From Ficedula albicollis (Eukaryota > Chordata > Aves > Passeriformes > Muscicapidae): a stretch of DNA of 64,000 bases. The stretch is from assembly GCF_000247815.1 (NCBI RefSeq), contig NC_021675.1, positions 67,856,193 to 67,920,192 of the forward strand. The letters are read 5' to 3'. Made by a program: the position numbers and the translations under genes. Below, in pieces: positions 14,801 through 27,860 of this stretch. The notes below the pieces were generated by a model that saw only the letters and a list, made by a program, of their open reading frames with translations, searched no databases and had not been told where the DNA came from. Every line of letters begins with the position of its first letter. The first letter of the stretch is position 1.

Positions 14801-15270
14801 AATAATATTTCTTCCTTTTGGAAGGCAGAGATTTTATTATAAAACCTGCAGAGGAAATAAACACAGAAATACTCACCTAGGGCCTGCTTTAATTCACATG
14901 AAAGCTGAGACAAAAGCTTTTGTTGTCTCTGCTAAAAGTTGGCTCATTGCATACAGTTTAATAATTTTCTGAGTAAATTAATGTGGGACTACTGTGATCC
15001 TTGGGGCTTGGCATAAAGATGCAGTTCAGGAGAATGTCTTGCTCTTGGATTGCCACTTGCTCTGCTGAGTTTGGCTGTGTGGAACTGCTACTGATGTAGC
15101 TTCATGTCAGGTGTTATATCTGCCCTGAATCATGCTTTATCATTTCTTTGGGTTTACTTCAATTTTTGTGAATGCAAATCTTGCCTACTGCTGGTAATAC
15201 CAGCATGGACTGGAAGGGTCTCAGGGTTGCTCAGTTCAGTGCAAAACATCTACAGCTGGATCTGTGATCT

Positions 15271-15440
15271 TAAAAAAAAAAACAAACCCAAACCAAGCAA
15301 TCAAAAAAACCCAAACAAACAAACAAACAAAAAACAAAACCGAAAACCGAAAACCAAAACAACCTAGAACCAACCAAAAAAACCCTCAAACAAGCAAACC
15401 CCCAAACTCCTCAAAGCCAAACATCTCTACACACAAACAC
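15271..15440. repeat. A/C-rich low-complexity tract
   Basis: The tract opens with a run of A and continues with CAAA, AACC and CCAAA variants for about 170 bp, with almost no G or T. It is the only clear + strand A/C counterpart of the G/T-rich tracts found elsewhere in the window. Confidence 0.85.
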
Positions 15441-15649
15441 AAAACAGTAAAACCCCATTCTTGTGTGCATCCTTCCGTAGTATTTGCAAATATTTAGATT
15501 TCTCATGCTCAATCCTTCTATATATATAAAATTTTGAAATAAATGTGCTCACATATGAAATCCAGCACATCCTTCTCTTTCTACCACTACATGTCAGGGG
15601 ATTCTTAGGTAAAAAGTGAAATTTTTGAGGAAAACTTTACTCTGGGACC

Positions 15650-15675
15650 AATTCTGTATTTAATAATACAGAATT
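15650..15675. repeat. Perfect 11-bp inverted repeat with 4-nt loop
   Basis: The left arm aattctgtatt (15650-15660) and right arm aatacagaatt (15665-15675) are exact reverse complements around a taat loop. The site is AT-rich, and local slippage or chance is plausible. Confidence 0.85.
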
Positions 15676-18112
15676 ATTAATAGTTTGGTAATTGAAGGCT
15701 GTGGTCAATTCATTACTAGAACTAGAATTACTATTACTATATATTACTAGAAATGGAATATTTATGACACAAGTGGCTCGACAGCAGCTCCTAGTCAGAG
15801 CTCAGGTAATAACTGCAGGCATGGTCACTGTGTGATCAGCTTTGTGCTCCATCAGACTGCCCTGTGCTTCGTGGCCTGTTTCATTGAGGATTCAACCTGT
15901 CAATCAATCCCACCTCAGCTGCACAGGAATGATCACCACCTTCTATTGATGGCCAGAGTAATTAGGAGTGACCCCTTCAGTGTCAACACTGTAAAAAAGT
16001 AATGTCTCTGAGAAAGTAATCAGGGCACAGCAAACTCAGGAGAAGGTACCCTGATGCTGAATTTAAAATGCAGATGTAATCTTTAAAATTGTATGACAGG
16101 AAAAATATTGGAGTACAAAATGTTGTAATACTTGAGAAAGCAAATGGCTGGCCTATCTCTGGGTAGAATATTTCATAAGTTCCTGAATTTCTCATGCCTT
16201 CAAAGAACCAGACTAAACTATTCCTCTGCTAAAATGAGCTGTCTGTACAATATTGAAAATACTTGGAAAAAGTTTTGCAAAAGCAGAGACTGTCTTTAAA
16301 AAAGTACCTGCAGTTATTGCATTTCCTCAAAGATTTGAATTCTGCAATTTTTTTTGAGCCCTTGTCTCATCTGAGAGGGACAAACATGTTTAGGACACTA
16401 ATGTGAGCTACACTGCATTTGAAGGTGTAGGTGTTTTCCTCCAGTAAATTAACCTGGATTAATGAATGCTGGATTGCACCTTTACCTGATCCTTGAAAAA
16501 GTAATTTCTTAACAGCTGAGGAGAGGCCAGGTGGATTTACATTTACACAAAACTAATGACAAATGAGCAGTGTTTTAGCAGTGTTCATCCAGCCCCCTGC
16601 ACCTGACCATGCATTTGTATTGTGGAGTCCCTATGGCTTGTGTTGAGGTTTATAGACTAAATAAGAAAGGATAATCTCTTAGAAATCAATCACCAATGGT
16701 CTTTTTAAATAGGTTCTCATGTGAATAAAAGCTATGTCGTCTATGTTTGTTTAGGTTCCCACTACTGTTTGATGAATACCTTGAAGTTCTTTTTTTGTTT
16801 GTCCCTGCAATACCCTTTTTACAAACTAGAATGTCAGGCAGAAGCATGTCTACGTGAGTGGGATATACCTGAGCCTGTTGAGGTGTTACAAGCAGAACAA
16901 TTCATTAACAAAGATCTCCAATCTGTCACTGCTCAGCTGTGATACAGGTTTGAACCATCCATGTGGAGCACTAAGCTCATATCTGAGCCTCTTCATAGTT
17001 TTGCAAACTGCTGCAGAGGGTCATGTTGGCATTCACCATGTGATTGCCAGAAGCCTTTAGTACAGGAGAAATTCAAATGCAGGTCCCTCCAGCTCACCTT
17101 TTTTCACCAGACATTAATCAGCAGTAATTTGAGCTGCAAACACTTTTTTTCTTTTCCAAGGATTTCTGTGAAAGAACAAGCTTTCTGATGGGAATGACTA
17201 ATGATGCCAATTTGGAGGCAGTTATGTAATTGCTTTATTTGAAATATTTTTCACATTGGTTTTTGTGAGCATGGAATTACTATTGGCATATTTTCTGCTT
17301 AATAAGTAATTTTTCAAGACATTGCCTAAGCAATTAGACAATCAGTTATGCATCTCTTGAGAGCAATAGTAGTATAACTAGTGGAAACCTCCAGGTATGA
17401 TGCTGAAAATGGACTGCTAACTATTCCCTATTGCTCCTTCAAAATTGCTTGGGGTGGTGGATGCCTTTTTGCTTGTTAACAGAAGGACAAAATTATTTGA
17501 TTTTTTTTTTCCCTAAGCATAGCTAATGAACATTCTTATGTAGGAAAATAATGGTTTAGGCACATTACTGTGGTAACTGTGTGCCTGTCTGCCTGTTTCA
17601 TTCAGCTCTAACAAATTCTTCCCTGTTTGTATACAAAATGTTCATAGTTTTAAGTTTCCATCTAAAGCAAATAGGAAATTTGATATAGCATTTCCTTCTA
17701 CAGTACAAATGTAGGACAGAAAGTTTGCCTGATGATTTCCAGTTGGAATTTTGACCTTAAATATTCATGAAAATGGGTATCTGCTTGCCTAGTTGCAGGC
17801 CATGCTCCCATATGTGGGGGTGAAAGGTCAAAGAATTGATCATTGTCTAGGGCAGGCAGAAGGAACATTTCCTACAATACCATAGAATCTGGGAAAGATT
17901 CATCTGTGCAACTGCTGAATCAGCGGTTTACAGCCACTAGCAGTAATTACTGTAGATGCTAAAACCACTTTGCCAGAAGAGTTACTGCTGGCTGGAGAGG
18001 CTCAGAACCCTAAATTCATGGTGTTATAAGGGATTCTGTTGGTCTGTGGGAGCTGTTTCTTGTGAATGATACCTCCTAAACCCTCTCTAACTCCTCACTG
18101 CCTCATTTGAAT

Positions 18113-18180
18113 GAGGAGTTGGACCAGGTGCCCTCCAGAGATCTCTTTCAGCCCACACTTCTTTAAGCTTTTATGATTTC
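18113..18180 (+). mobile_element. CR1 LINE 3'-end fragment
   Basis: The sequence 'gaggagttggaccaggtgcc' followed by 'ctttcagcccacacttc' and ending 'ttatgatttc' matches the order of the CR1 3' untranslated tail (ggttggactagatgatct / cccttccaacct / attctatgattct). It is diverged, so an old, severely 5'-truncated insertion. The orientation is by comparison with the known CR1 tail. Confidence 0.75.
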
Positions 18181-18944
18181 TAAGTGCATGTCTATGCTTA
18201 CAGTACTTGGAGACTTTACAAGTGTAAATGGATTTCTGGGCTGAGTGAGTTTACAGAAGGAAATGACACCTCCAGTACCTTTTGTGAGATGATGCAGAGG
18301 GGGTTTACTGGTGAGGAACAAGTTCTGTCAGAAATGAACTTGAGAAAATGATTATGGGTGAGGAGCAGGAAAATGCTTGAAGGAGAGGAGGATGTGACTT
18401 GACAATGCACAAGGCAACTTTCTATTCTAAGGACAGAAGAAATCTCACCACATGTTAGAGTAGCTATCTAAAGGTGAAAAGACTTAAGATAATTTTTAGA
18501 CTCCTTCTTTAATCAATAGATAGATAATATTTTAGAGGACAACTTGTCCTGTGTTAAAACAAGGGTAAGTAGGGATAGTCACTGATAATAAGATCTGTTA
18601 GCATCACAGTAATATTTCCAATTACAAACTTTCTTTTTTTCCTTAACAGTGATATCCATGCTGAGTGTCACATTTAAAATATTTTATAAAGTTAACCTGA
18701 TTTCAGTTTAATTGAATTTAAGTATACCACTAATCTAAGTTGTAGAAACTAATTACTCAATGACAGAGTTCAAGCTGGAAATCACTGGAAGAAATCTACT
18801 CAATAAGCAAATCTCACATTTCTCTTTTTTTTTTTTTGTCACTCAGGTAGTATTGTGAAGAGATGATAAATTCATGTCTAGTAGTATATTCCCCCTTTTC
18901 AGTCTCCCCTCAGCTGATTAGAGACATGGGGAAGATCATCCCTC

Positions 18945-19110
18945 TTCTCAGCAGTGGTGAGGCCATGACCAAAGTTCTGTGTCCAGTTCTGGGCTCCCCA
19001 GAAGAGAGGCATGGACACATTGGGGAGAGTCCAGTGAAGAGCAGCAAAGAGGATGAAGGCACTGGAGCATCAGTGCACTCAGCCTCAGGCCAGAAGGCTC
19101 AGGAGTGATG
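18945..19110 (+). mobile_element. CR1 LINE fragment, downstream part of element
   Basis: The stretch runs through 'gtgaggcca', 'ctgtgtccagttctgggctc', 'gacac.ttggggagagtccagtgaagagc' and 'gatgaaggcactggagcat', which is the order of the conserved CR1 region near the end of ORF2 and start of the 3' tail. Neither the true 3' terminus nor an intact reverse transcriptase is present. It is a dead fragment in the same orientation as the CR1 tail at 18.1 kb but not collinear with it. Confidence 0.85.
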
Positions 19111-21908
19111 TCCCTCAACCTGCTGACAAATGTGATAAAGAAAATGGTACTTGAAGAAAGTGGTACTTACTGTAATATTTTAGTATTTTAGGTAATACCT
19201 TCAGATTTTATTTATTGGCAATGAAAAAAGTGTCATTCCTTTTTCTTCAAGGTTGGATCATTTTGACTTGTGCAGCTTTCATTGAAACACACCTAATGAT
19301 TATCTTGCAGCTAAAAACACTAATAATGAAAAAATGATTAAATCCACAAAGTAATGAGTGCTAAGCATTAGAACAGGTGTATTATGGATACTACCATATG
19401 TTTTGAACAGCACTTTCCTCAAAATTCCTATAAATTTCTTCTGGTATTAAAAAGTAAACTATCTCTCATCTGTAACAGTCTGACATGCTCAGATAACAGA
19501 TGGCTTGGAAGCCCTTACAGGTTCTTCTCCCTCTATAAAGAAGAGCTAAAAATGAAGTGTATCATCTATTATCTTTCTGCAACGTTTTTTATCACTTTCT
19601 GACTAAACAGAAAAGTAGTGTATTACAGGGCAGTTGCCCACACTGTGGCATTTCAGATGTGATTATCAACATGCAGCACACTGGGGGCTGAAGTTTCTCA
19701 AATGAATGTGACAGGAGTCAGCATTTCAAAGTGCACGCTCCATAATCTCAGCACTCAGAAACTCTCTGGGTTTTCTGTGTGTCACAGTGGAGTTCCTGCA
19801 ACTCCATGACACAAGTTTTAAATTTCTTAGTATGTATAAATCTACAGGTTGATCTTGGGGACTTTCTCTTAATTATTCTTAGAAAATGTGTTTTGAAGGC
19901 AGCAAAGTTCTCAGACTGGAGCTTTTGTCTAAACTGAAGTTCAGTCAGCTCCTTGTCCAGAGCAGCAGCAGCTTCTCCCTTCCTTAAGCACAGCATCTTT
20001 AAACTGTGCAAACTTTTATCAAAAGCTGGATGACTTTTATAAATCTGTATTTGCATATTGGTCAGGCAACAAGGCAAAAGGAATTGTGTTGACTGTCAAG
20101 AGATGTTGACTATCAAAAGAAGAGCCTGGAGAGACCAGAAAGAACAGGATCACCAAAAATCACGCAGGCTGGTACACCAGGAAGTAGAAAAAGCCACTCA
20201 CTTTGAGTGCTGCTCAGAAGAAACTTCTGTGACTGTTACCTCCCATTACTTCTTGAGGGTAGTTAAGACCACAAACTGCAGGGGGAAAACATTCCTTGCT
20301 TCTTGGATTATTCCTCTGCCAGTGGAATAATTGGTATCTGACCTCCAGGTTACGCAGACATTCCTAGCACAGATCTAATGCACCAGCAGTGGGAAATAAA
20401 AGGAGCATCTTGTGTGCTTATTCAAGTGAGCTGCTTACAAGGTAAACCACAGGCTGGCTGTGCACATCCCTGCACAGCACCACTGTGAATCATCTACTGA
20501 CCTCCTTGCAGAGACCTGGGTCTACTACTGATGTACTTCTCCCTGAGTTTCTTTGCTTATTTTCGTTTCTCAAACTCTGTTGCTCAGCATTCCCAAATAA
20601 CTACACTCAAACTGTTTTATGGAGTGGAGGAGTTGGAGCACAAGGGGATGAAAGTACCAAAAACCACAAAGATCAACTGTGACTGTAAGTTAAAAAGTCA
20701 CCTGTGGGCTGCTTTAATCTTTCATTTGTCTCCATTTGCTTTTTACAGAATTAAAGCTTTTCCACTGAACTAACAGTGATATTATTTTAATTGTTTTGTC
20801 AGCAGAGTAGGTCATTCTAAGAAGAGTCAGACATGAGTTTGTGCCAGTTTCTTATGTCAAACTAAGTATCTTTTAAGCTTTGATTAAAATATAAAAGCAC
20901 ATAAATAATTTCCCCATTTTAAGCTAGGAATGAGTCAAGACATATATAAAGATTAACTATTGCTTCCAAGTGTCCAGCATTATTCCATGGTAAAAAATTA
21001 TTTTGTAGATCGTCTGCTGTCTGGGCTGTTTGCTTCTAAGAATAAAACAAACTCTGGCAGCCAAAGAAGTAAAAAAAAAAAACCCAAACATTTTGTCATT
21101 ATTAAATTAAATGTAGCAAAGTAATGCCATAGATTTATATTTAAATGGCAATATCATCTTTAATGCATTAAAAGACTGTGATAAAACTGTTGAAAATCAT
21201 ATGAAAATGTGTTGTAAAACAGACATGAGGTGAAAGAAGTGAGGGGAGCTCTGTGAATATTCAGCTGTATCATAAGTAACAGACAGGTTTCTATTAGTGC
21301 TGCAACCCAACACCAGTTTCATGGGGACACTGAGCTTTCTGATAATTTGGATAAGCTGATCTGTGGCACTGAGAAAATCTTGTCTGCAACCAAATAAAAC
21401 AGTATTTGAGGAAGATGTTGATCTGCTAAAAGCATAAAATAAGGTTAAGATTAGACAGACGGTTTGTGTGTCCTCCCTTAGCTCAGGAATAACTGGGCAC
21501 CTAATTCATTTTCTGTATTTTAACAGCCTGAGGAAATTCAGTCTTTAACCTTATGTTTTATTCCTGATGCACCGTGTACTCTACAGCTACTTTGACAATA
21601 AAATTACAGTTCCGCTTAGATGATGAAGTCTTACAGAAATAGCAATTTTTTCAACTCTTAAACATAAAGGTTACCTCTGGAAGTAGAATTATGGAGGGTG
21701 TATATGCTGTTAAAGGATTTTAAAGGAACTGAGATTTTCACTGGGAGAGGGAGACAGGCATTAAGGGATCTTTCCTGCCCCTTTTCTCTGATCATAATTA
21801 TTACAATTAAGTATATCACCAACTGGTATGAACTATCTTTTCCAAAACTAATACTTTACTTTAAAATGAATGTGTGTGAGGTTTTTCATTTTTTTTTTTT
21901 GTTTGTTT
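19111..21908. other. Noncoding DNA, no gene recognised
   Basis: I see nothing nameable in this stretch. Open frames near 19748-20330 are short and lie on both strands. Short poly(A) and poly(T) runs occur, for example near 21070 and 21890. Confidence 0.55.
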
Positions 21909-21931
21909 GTTTTAGGAGGGATTTTTTGGTG

Positions 21932-21934
<3 letters not shown>
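21909..21934. repeat. 26-bp direct repeat, left copy
   Basis: It begins gttttaggagggatttttt and is identical to 22357-22382. The two copies bracket the 397-nt C run, with T15 between the left copy and the C run and 13 bp (atatattgaatgt) between the C run and the right copy. Confidence 0.9.
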
Positions 21935-22343
<409 letters not shown>

Positions 22344-22356
22344 ATATATTGAATGT

Positions 22357-22382
22357 GTTTTAGGAGGGATTTTTTGGTGTTT
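22357..22382. repeat. 26-bp direct repeat, right copy
   Basis: This copy is identical to 21909-21934. It is followed by a further G/T-rich stretch to about 22435. Confidence 0.9.
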
Positions 22383-23026
22383 GTTTTTTTGGTTTTTTTT
22401 TTTGTGAGATTTTTGATTGGTTTTTCTGGGGGGGCAGGGAGTGTTATGTTAAAGAATTCAAAATTTTGCTTCAATGGAAGAATTCTTTAACAGCCCTAGT
22501 TTTTAGATATAATGGCCCAATATGTTGTCTACTAAAACCTCTTAAGATGCTGCAGTGCATACATAAAAATCCAAATTTTGATATCTCTAATTTTTCACAT
22601 GGTCACAACATAATCTGTTTGATTTTACAGTTCAGCAAACTGAGAGCATCCATTCTACCCCACTGTGAGAAATGCATTAGCAGCTGGGGAACCCAGACTC
22701 TGAACATCATCGTTGTAAATTATTAAAGGAGGGTTGAGTGTGTGTTGTGATGGGCTGGCACGGTGTGCTTGAACCCATAAATCAACAAGTTCTGTCAGAA
22801 TGAGTTATTCATGAACACTAGGCCAATTTCTGCCTGGAATCCTTATTTCATCAGGAATCCTATGGCAAGCAAAATGATTTCTACTATTAGGACATCATTA
22901 AACTGGGGATTTTAGCCTACATCATGTTTTCTCTGCATGTGCGTGGCTGGGGGGAAAAAAAAAAAAAAAAGCCTTAGAAGAAAATCTTGACATGTTACAA
23001 CAGTTTTGCTCCAGCATGGAGAACAG

Positions 23027-24280
23027 ATAATCATGAATTTCATGTTGCCTCGTGAGGATTTTTGTACCTCCTGTGTTGATTCCCATTTTGGTTTGGATGC
23101 TGGCTGTGTGAATGCCAGCTGAGAACTGAGCTCCTGTTGTTATGTTACTATTCAGATGGGGGTTCTGATATTTCCACCAGCAGGCTCTGCATTTGTAGTG
23201 TCCCCCTGTAGGCACCAGTAGCATCCCTGTAACTGAGCACACTGATAGGAGTTTTGGCTATTTTTTTTTTTTTTAATTTAGCAATGAAAGAGGCGTGAGA
23301 CTTATTTATTGCAGTTTTTAATTTTTTTCTTTCCTTTTATTAACCCTCTATTTCACAATCATCTTTTTGCAAAGTCTTTTCTGTTACATACAGGGAAAAA
23401 TACCCTGAAAGTGCACAGATTTCTGGTTTCTAGTAGACTTTCAGAAGCAAATACAGTGGCCACGATCACAGCTAGTGTTGGTGCTGCTCACTGCATTGCA
23501 CCAAGGTAAAGGCTGATACATGTGCAGCACATGAATCAGAACTGAGACAGGGATCAGAACTCCCTTTGCAGATGGGCATTACAGCCACCACCATCCCAGT
23601 CAGTGATGCCAGGACAGTTCAGATAGGACAAATATCCCAGTCAGTGATGCCAGGACAGTTCAGATTGGACAAGCATAATCATGAATTTCATGTTGCCTCG
23701 TGAGGATTTTTGTACCTCCTGTGTTGATTCCCATTTTGGTTTGGATGCTGGCTGTGTGAATGCCAGCTGAGAACTGAGCTCCTGTTGTTATGTTACTATT
23801 CAGATGGGGGTTCTGATATTTCCACCAGCAGGCTCTGCATTTGTAGTGTCCCCCTGTAGGCACCAGTAGCATCCCTGTAACTGAGCACACTGATAGGAGT
23901 TTTGGCTATTTTTTTTTTTTTAATTTAGCAATGAAAGAGGCGTGAGACTTATTTATTGCAGTTTTTAATTTTTTTCTTTCCTTTTATTAACCCTCTATTT
24001 CACAATCATCTTTTTGCAAAGTCTTTTCTGTTACATACAGGGAAAAATACCCTGAAAGTGCACAGATTTCTGGTTTCTAGTAGACTTTCAGAAGCAAATA
24101 CAGTGGCCACGATCACAGCTAGTGTTGGTGCTGCTCACTGCATTGCACCAAGGTAAAGGCTGATACATGTGCAGCACATGAATCAGAACTGAGACAGGGA
24201 TCAGAACTCCCTTTGCAGATGGGCATTACAGCCACCACCATCCCAGTCAGTGATGCCAGGACAGTTCAGATAGGACAAAT
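23027..24280. repeat. 647-bp-period tandem duplication, two copies
   Basis: The segment starting ataatcatgaatttcatg at 23027 recurs at 23675. Both copies run to ...cagataggacaaat, ending at 23633 and 24280. The only difference I saw is the T run before 'aattta' (14 T in the first copy, 13 in the second), so the event is recent or artefactual. Both copies contain the same 66-codon open frame (23309 and 23956), which resembles nothing I know. The copies are separated by an extra 41-bp repeat. Confidence 0.95.
23593..23674. repeat. 41-bp duplication nested at the junction of the 647-bp repeat
   Basis: Copies at 23593-23633 and 23634-23674 both begin atcccagtcagtgatgcc. The second ends attggacaagc instead of ataggacaaat. 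A third, single copy lies at the end of the second large unit (24240-24280). Confidence 0.92.
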
Positions 24281-26602
24281 CCTGGTGATGAATCGACTCC
24301 CAGCTGATTGAGAAGTCCCCTGTGAGAGCCCTGCTGCTCCCAAGGTCTGATGATAATGGCAGCTTTGGCACTGCACTGTAGATTACTGAATTTCAGGGAA
24401 TTTTTTCCATTGTCTATAACAAGGGGAATAAGGCCTTACTCTGCATCCACCTGCAGTTATGCCACGTTTTCCTCTTGGGTTTTGGCAGAGGGGAAAGGGA
24501 GAGGAGTTAAGGGGAGAATTCATGCCAAAGGGGGAGCCAGGCTGAAGTACCATGTGGCAAAGTGAATAAACAGAACTTTTGAAATGTTAAAATTATCTAG
24601 TACCCTCATGGCATTTTCCTTTATCTTGTCAAAATTTAAGTCCTAGGGGGCAAGCTCCAGTGCAGAATTTAGAGAAATTATACCAAAGGTTTGGGAGGTG
24701 AGGCAGAATTTGCACTAGTATAAATGACAGTGTTCTTTATAAAAAGTTTTGTTTATCTGTCCTTATTCTCTTGTGATGTGGCATTTCCTCCCTATAATTC
24801 TTACCCATCATTCACTGAAATGATTCTTTACAGTGGAAACTGAAAAATGCACATTAGTGAAGTGAGCATGCAGCAGGTTACTTTATGAAATTAATTATTC
24901 ATGGAATGTGAGGCACAAAGCCAACCTAGTAAAACAATCAGGTAGAGGAGCAATTTATTTCTGGGGAGAAGAAGGTTTAAAGTTTGGCTCTAAGAAAGTG
25001 AGCTCTTCCCACAGCAGCAAAAAGTAAGAAATTTTATTCTTTCTGCTAATAACTCTCTGAATATAAGAGCAGAAGTTAGTGTTTGGGAGCTAGTGTACAT
25101 CACAAAGTGGTTTATTATATGCTTCTTTATTGCTGTAAATGAAAATATAAATGGGCTGTGAACTGAAGAGTAGATATGACCTGTTATTTTCATCTCTGGA
25201 AGAAGGGGAATTTCTTCTGTAATGCTTTCACCCTCTTTAGAAAATATAGTGATAAATGCACACGTTCATATATGTATGTGTATGATTTTCTGTTGTGGAA
25301 GTGTTTACAAGTGACTGAGTCCCTGCACTATGGGAGGAGAGCCACAAACATCGGTAACGGAGAATTCAAATTCCTTCTGATGGAATTTTTCCTTGCACAC
25401 TGAGGGCCTGCTCCCTGCAGAGGAGCTGTCAGGGTTTTCTGGCACTGCTCTTGTTTCCTCTCAACATGCAGACACCCAGGCCCTTTGTCAGCACAGCTCC
25501 TGCAGAGGATCAGTAGCCAAAATTACTCCCTTTCCTTTTGTTTTTGACAGACAGCCGAACACAGGTTGAGCTTCCTCTGTACTTGTGGAGTTCAGGATTT
25601 TCCTGTGAATGTTATCCTTCCCTGGCAAAGGCTGTGAAAAATCCTTTAAGCAGGGGATTACAGGGTTTGCCTGCCTTTGCTGCAGAAAAAGCTGGCAGGA
25701 TCCAGGCCCAAAGGACAGGCAGTGTATAAATGTCATGCATTAAGATGAAAGAAGGAAAAGAGCTCTGGATGAGACTGAGAAGGAAACTGGTCTCTTCACA
25801 CTAATGCTGGCCTGGATCAGGAGGTCTGATGCTATGCAGGACTTGTCTCAGGTTAACAGAACTGCTCTCTTTGGAGGGATTGACACTTAGTCCTGCTGCT
25901 CACAAACCTAAGCTATGCTGCTGAGACTCTTGTTTCAGAGCTATCATTGTGAAGGCAACAAGCAGCACAAAACTCCTATGAATCCAAACCCTAAGGCAGA
26001 TAAAATGTTTTTCCTCTACTTTCCCAGATGTGTAAAGTGTTTGGGATCACTAAACTGGCTCTGATCACCAGTGTGAAGCTTAATATTAAGTTATGTTCTG
26101 TGTTCAGTGTCAGTGTGGGAGCAGGGAATCAGCCCTGTGATGACAATCCCCATCCCAGGCCCCTGCACAGGGCAGGGACATTCTCTGTGTGGTTTGACAC
26201 CAGATTGAAAAGTGCTGGAGAAATGTCAGATCCTGTTCGGTGAAATCGTGGTGAAGGTTTTGCAGGGCTGTGTCGTGTTTGACAAAATGACATCTAGCAG
26301 AGCTGTTACCTCAATTCCTCTGTGAGTTGTCCTGTTCAGCCCTCGTGCTGAGCAGTGCAAACAGCAGTGGCAGAATTTGTTACTCCCAGTAAGGTTGGTG
26401 GTTACCTGGATGAACTCAGAAAAAAAAAAGTTGCATTTTAAATTTTGTTCTGAAGGAACCTGGATTCTTTTCATACATTTGTATCTTATGTGATGTTTAG
26501 CAATCCTTATCCAACTGGAGGGCTGGATTTGCTGAGATTTTCTAATATCACATCCTCTACTCATCTTAGAAGGGTGCCAAATGTGTGAATACATAGGCAG
26601 TC
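24281..26602. other. Noncoding DNA, no gene recognised
   Basis: No exon, RNA gene or transposon I can support. The open frames here are short and overlap on both strands. Confidence 0.55.
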
Positions 26603-26932
26603 TTTTATTCCTCGCTATTTTTTGGCAAAATAAATTTTAAAGAACAAAATTCAATGGAATTCCTAACCTCCTCTTCAATTATATTTATTAGCACCACTTT
26701 CTGTCTTCCAAATGTAAAATAATAGTTTCAAACTGATGTCTTCTTGTCCAGACTCATCTAAGACATGTTTTATTCCTTGCTATTTTTTGGCAAAATAAAT
26801 TTTAAAGAACAAAATTCAATGGAATTCCTAACCTCCTCTTCAATTATATTTATTAGCACCACTTTCTGTCTTCCAAACGTAAAATAATAGTTTCAAACTG
26901 ATGTCTTCTTGTCCAGACTCATATAAGACATG
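26603..26932. repeat. 165-bp two-copy tandem duplication
   Basis: Copies at 26603-26767 and 26768-26932 begin ttttattcc and end agacatg. I count three substitutions: C/T near the start, T/C in 'aaatgtaaa' against 'aaacgtaaa', and C/A in 'catctaag' against 'catataag'. No spacer. Confidence 0.95.
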
Positions 26933-27675
26933 ACATTGGGAGCAATAAAAACTGGACAGCTCTTGTGTGTCTGAAAAGTGCTCTATTGCACATGGGATGA
27001 TTTAAAATAAAAAGTGTGTTCTGGGGCAGCCTTTTCTGGGAGGTTTGCACTCTGTTGCAAGCAGCACTAGGATGGCTCAGCTGCTGAAGGGATCCTCCTC
27101 AAAGGGGGAACCTTTAGACATCATTAGATAATCACATTACTTTACAAATGTCTTTCAAGCATGATGTAATAGAATATGAAATTCATGTGGAAAAGGAAGT
27201 AGAAAAATGGTGACATCACAGTTGGTGTGTTCCAAAGTTGCATGAAAGGACAGACAAATAAGGGTCAACTCCTGAGAGCAGTCTCTGCTCGAAAGATATG
27301 AACAGCTTCATATTTCAAAGGAATTGAAAAAAAATGGGGAGGGAGTTGAAAGTTAAAATTATTCCTTCTCACTAGGATCATATAAATGAAAATTTGTAGC
27401 AATAGTGCCTTTTCCACCTTTTTAATTGTAATGCTGGAGCAGCATTGATTAGCTCCTCACAGTTTAAGAGGTGACCTGATACTGAGCCAGCAGTTGCCAC
27501 GGAATATTTTGTCACTTCACCTGCTGAGAACATTTTAATGAATGTCAGTTGAATCCCACATAAAAAGCCACAATTTGAAGAGGAAAATGAGAAAAAAAAA
27601 ATGTTTGAAGACTTGTTGTCCTGCATCAGATCAGAGTTTCCATGAGCCTTAATGGTGTAATTTCACATCTCTCCC
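26933..27675. other. Noncoding DNA, no gene recognised
   Basis: Nothing nameable is visible between the 165-bp duplication and the next CR1 fragment. Confidence 0.5.
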
Positions 27676-27860
27676 CTGACACAGCTTCAGCCCATTTCCT
27701 TGGGTCCTGTCACTGTCACCACAGAGCAGAGATCAGTGCCTGCCCCTCTTCCCATCACGAGGAATTTGTAACTGAGGTCTCTCCTCAGTCTCCTCCAGAG
27801 GAACAGACTCAGTGACCTCAGCTGCTCCTCACACAGCTTCTCCTCAAGGCTTTATAGAAA
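27676..27860 (-). mobile_element. CR1 LINE fragment, reverse orientation
   Basis: The order 'ttgggtcctgtcactgtc', 'cagtgcctgcccctcttccc', 'gaggtctctcctcagtctcc' and 'cctcagctgctcctcacac' follows the reverse complement of the CR1 region upstream of its 3' tail. It is diverged, with no coding capacity and no CR1 terminus attached. Confidence 0.75.

Noticed and set aside
23027..24280. The 647-bp direct repeats as LTRs
   Set aside because: Only a 41-bp junction separates the copies, with no retroviral internal sequence or TG/CA termini.
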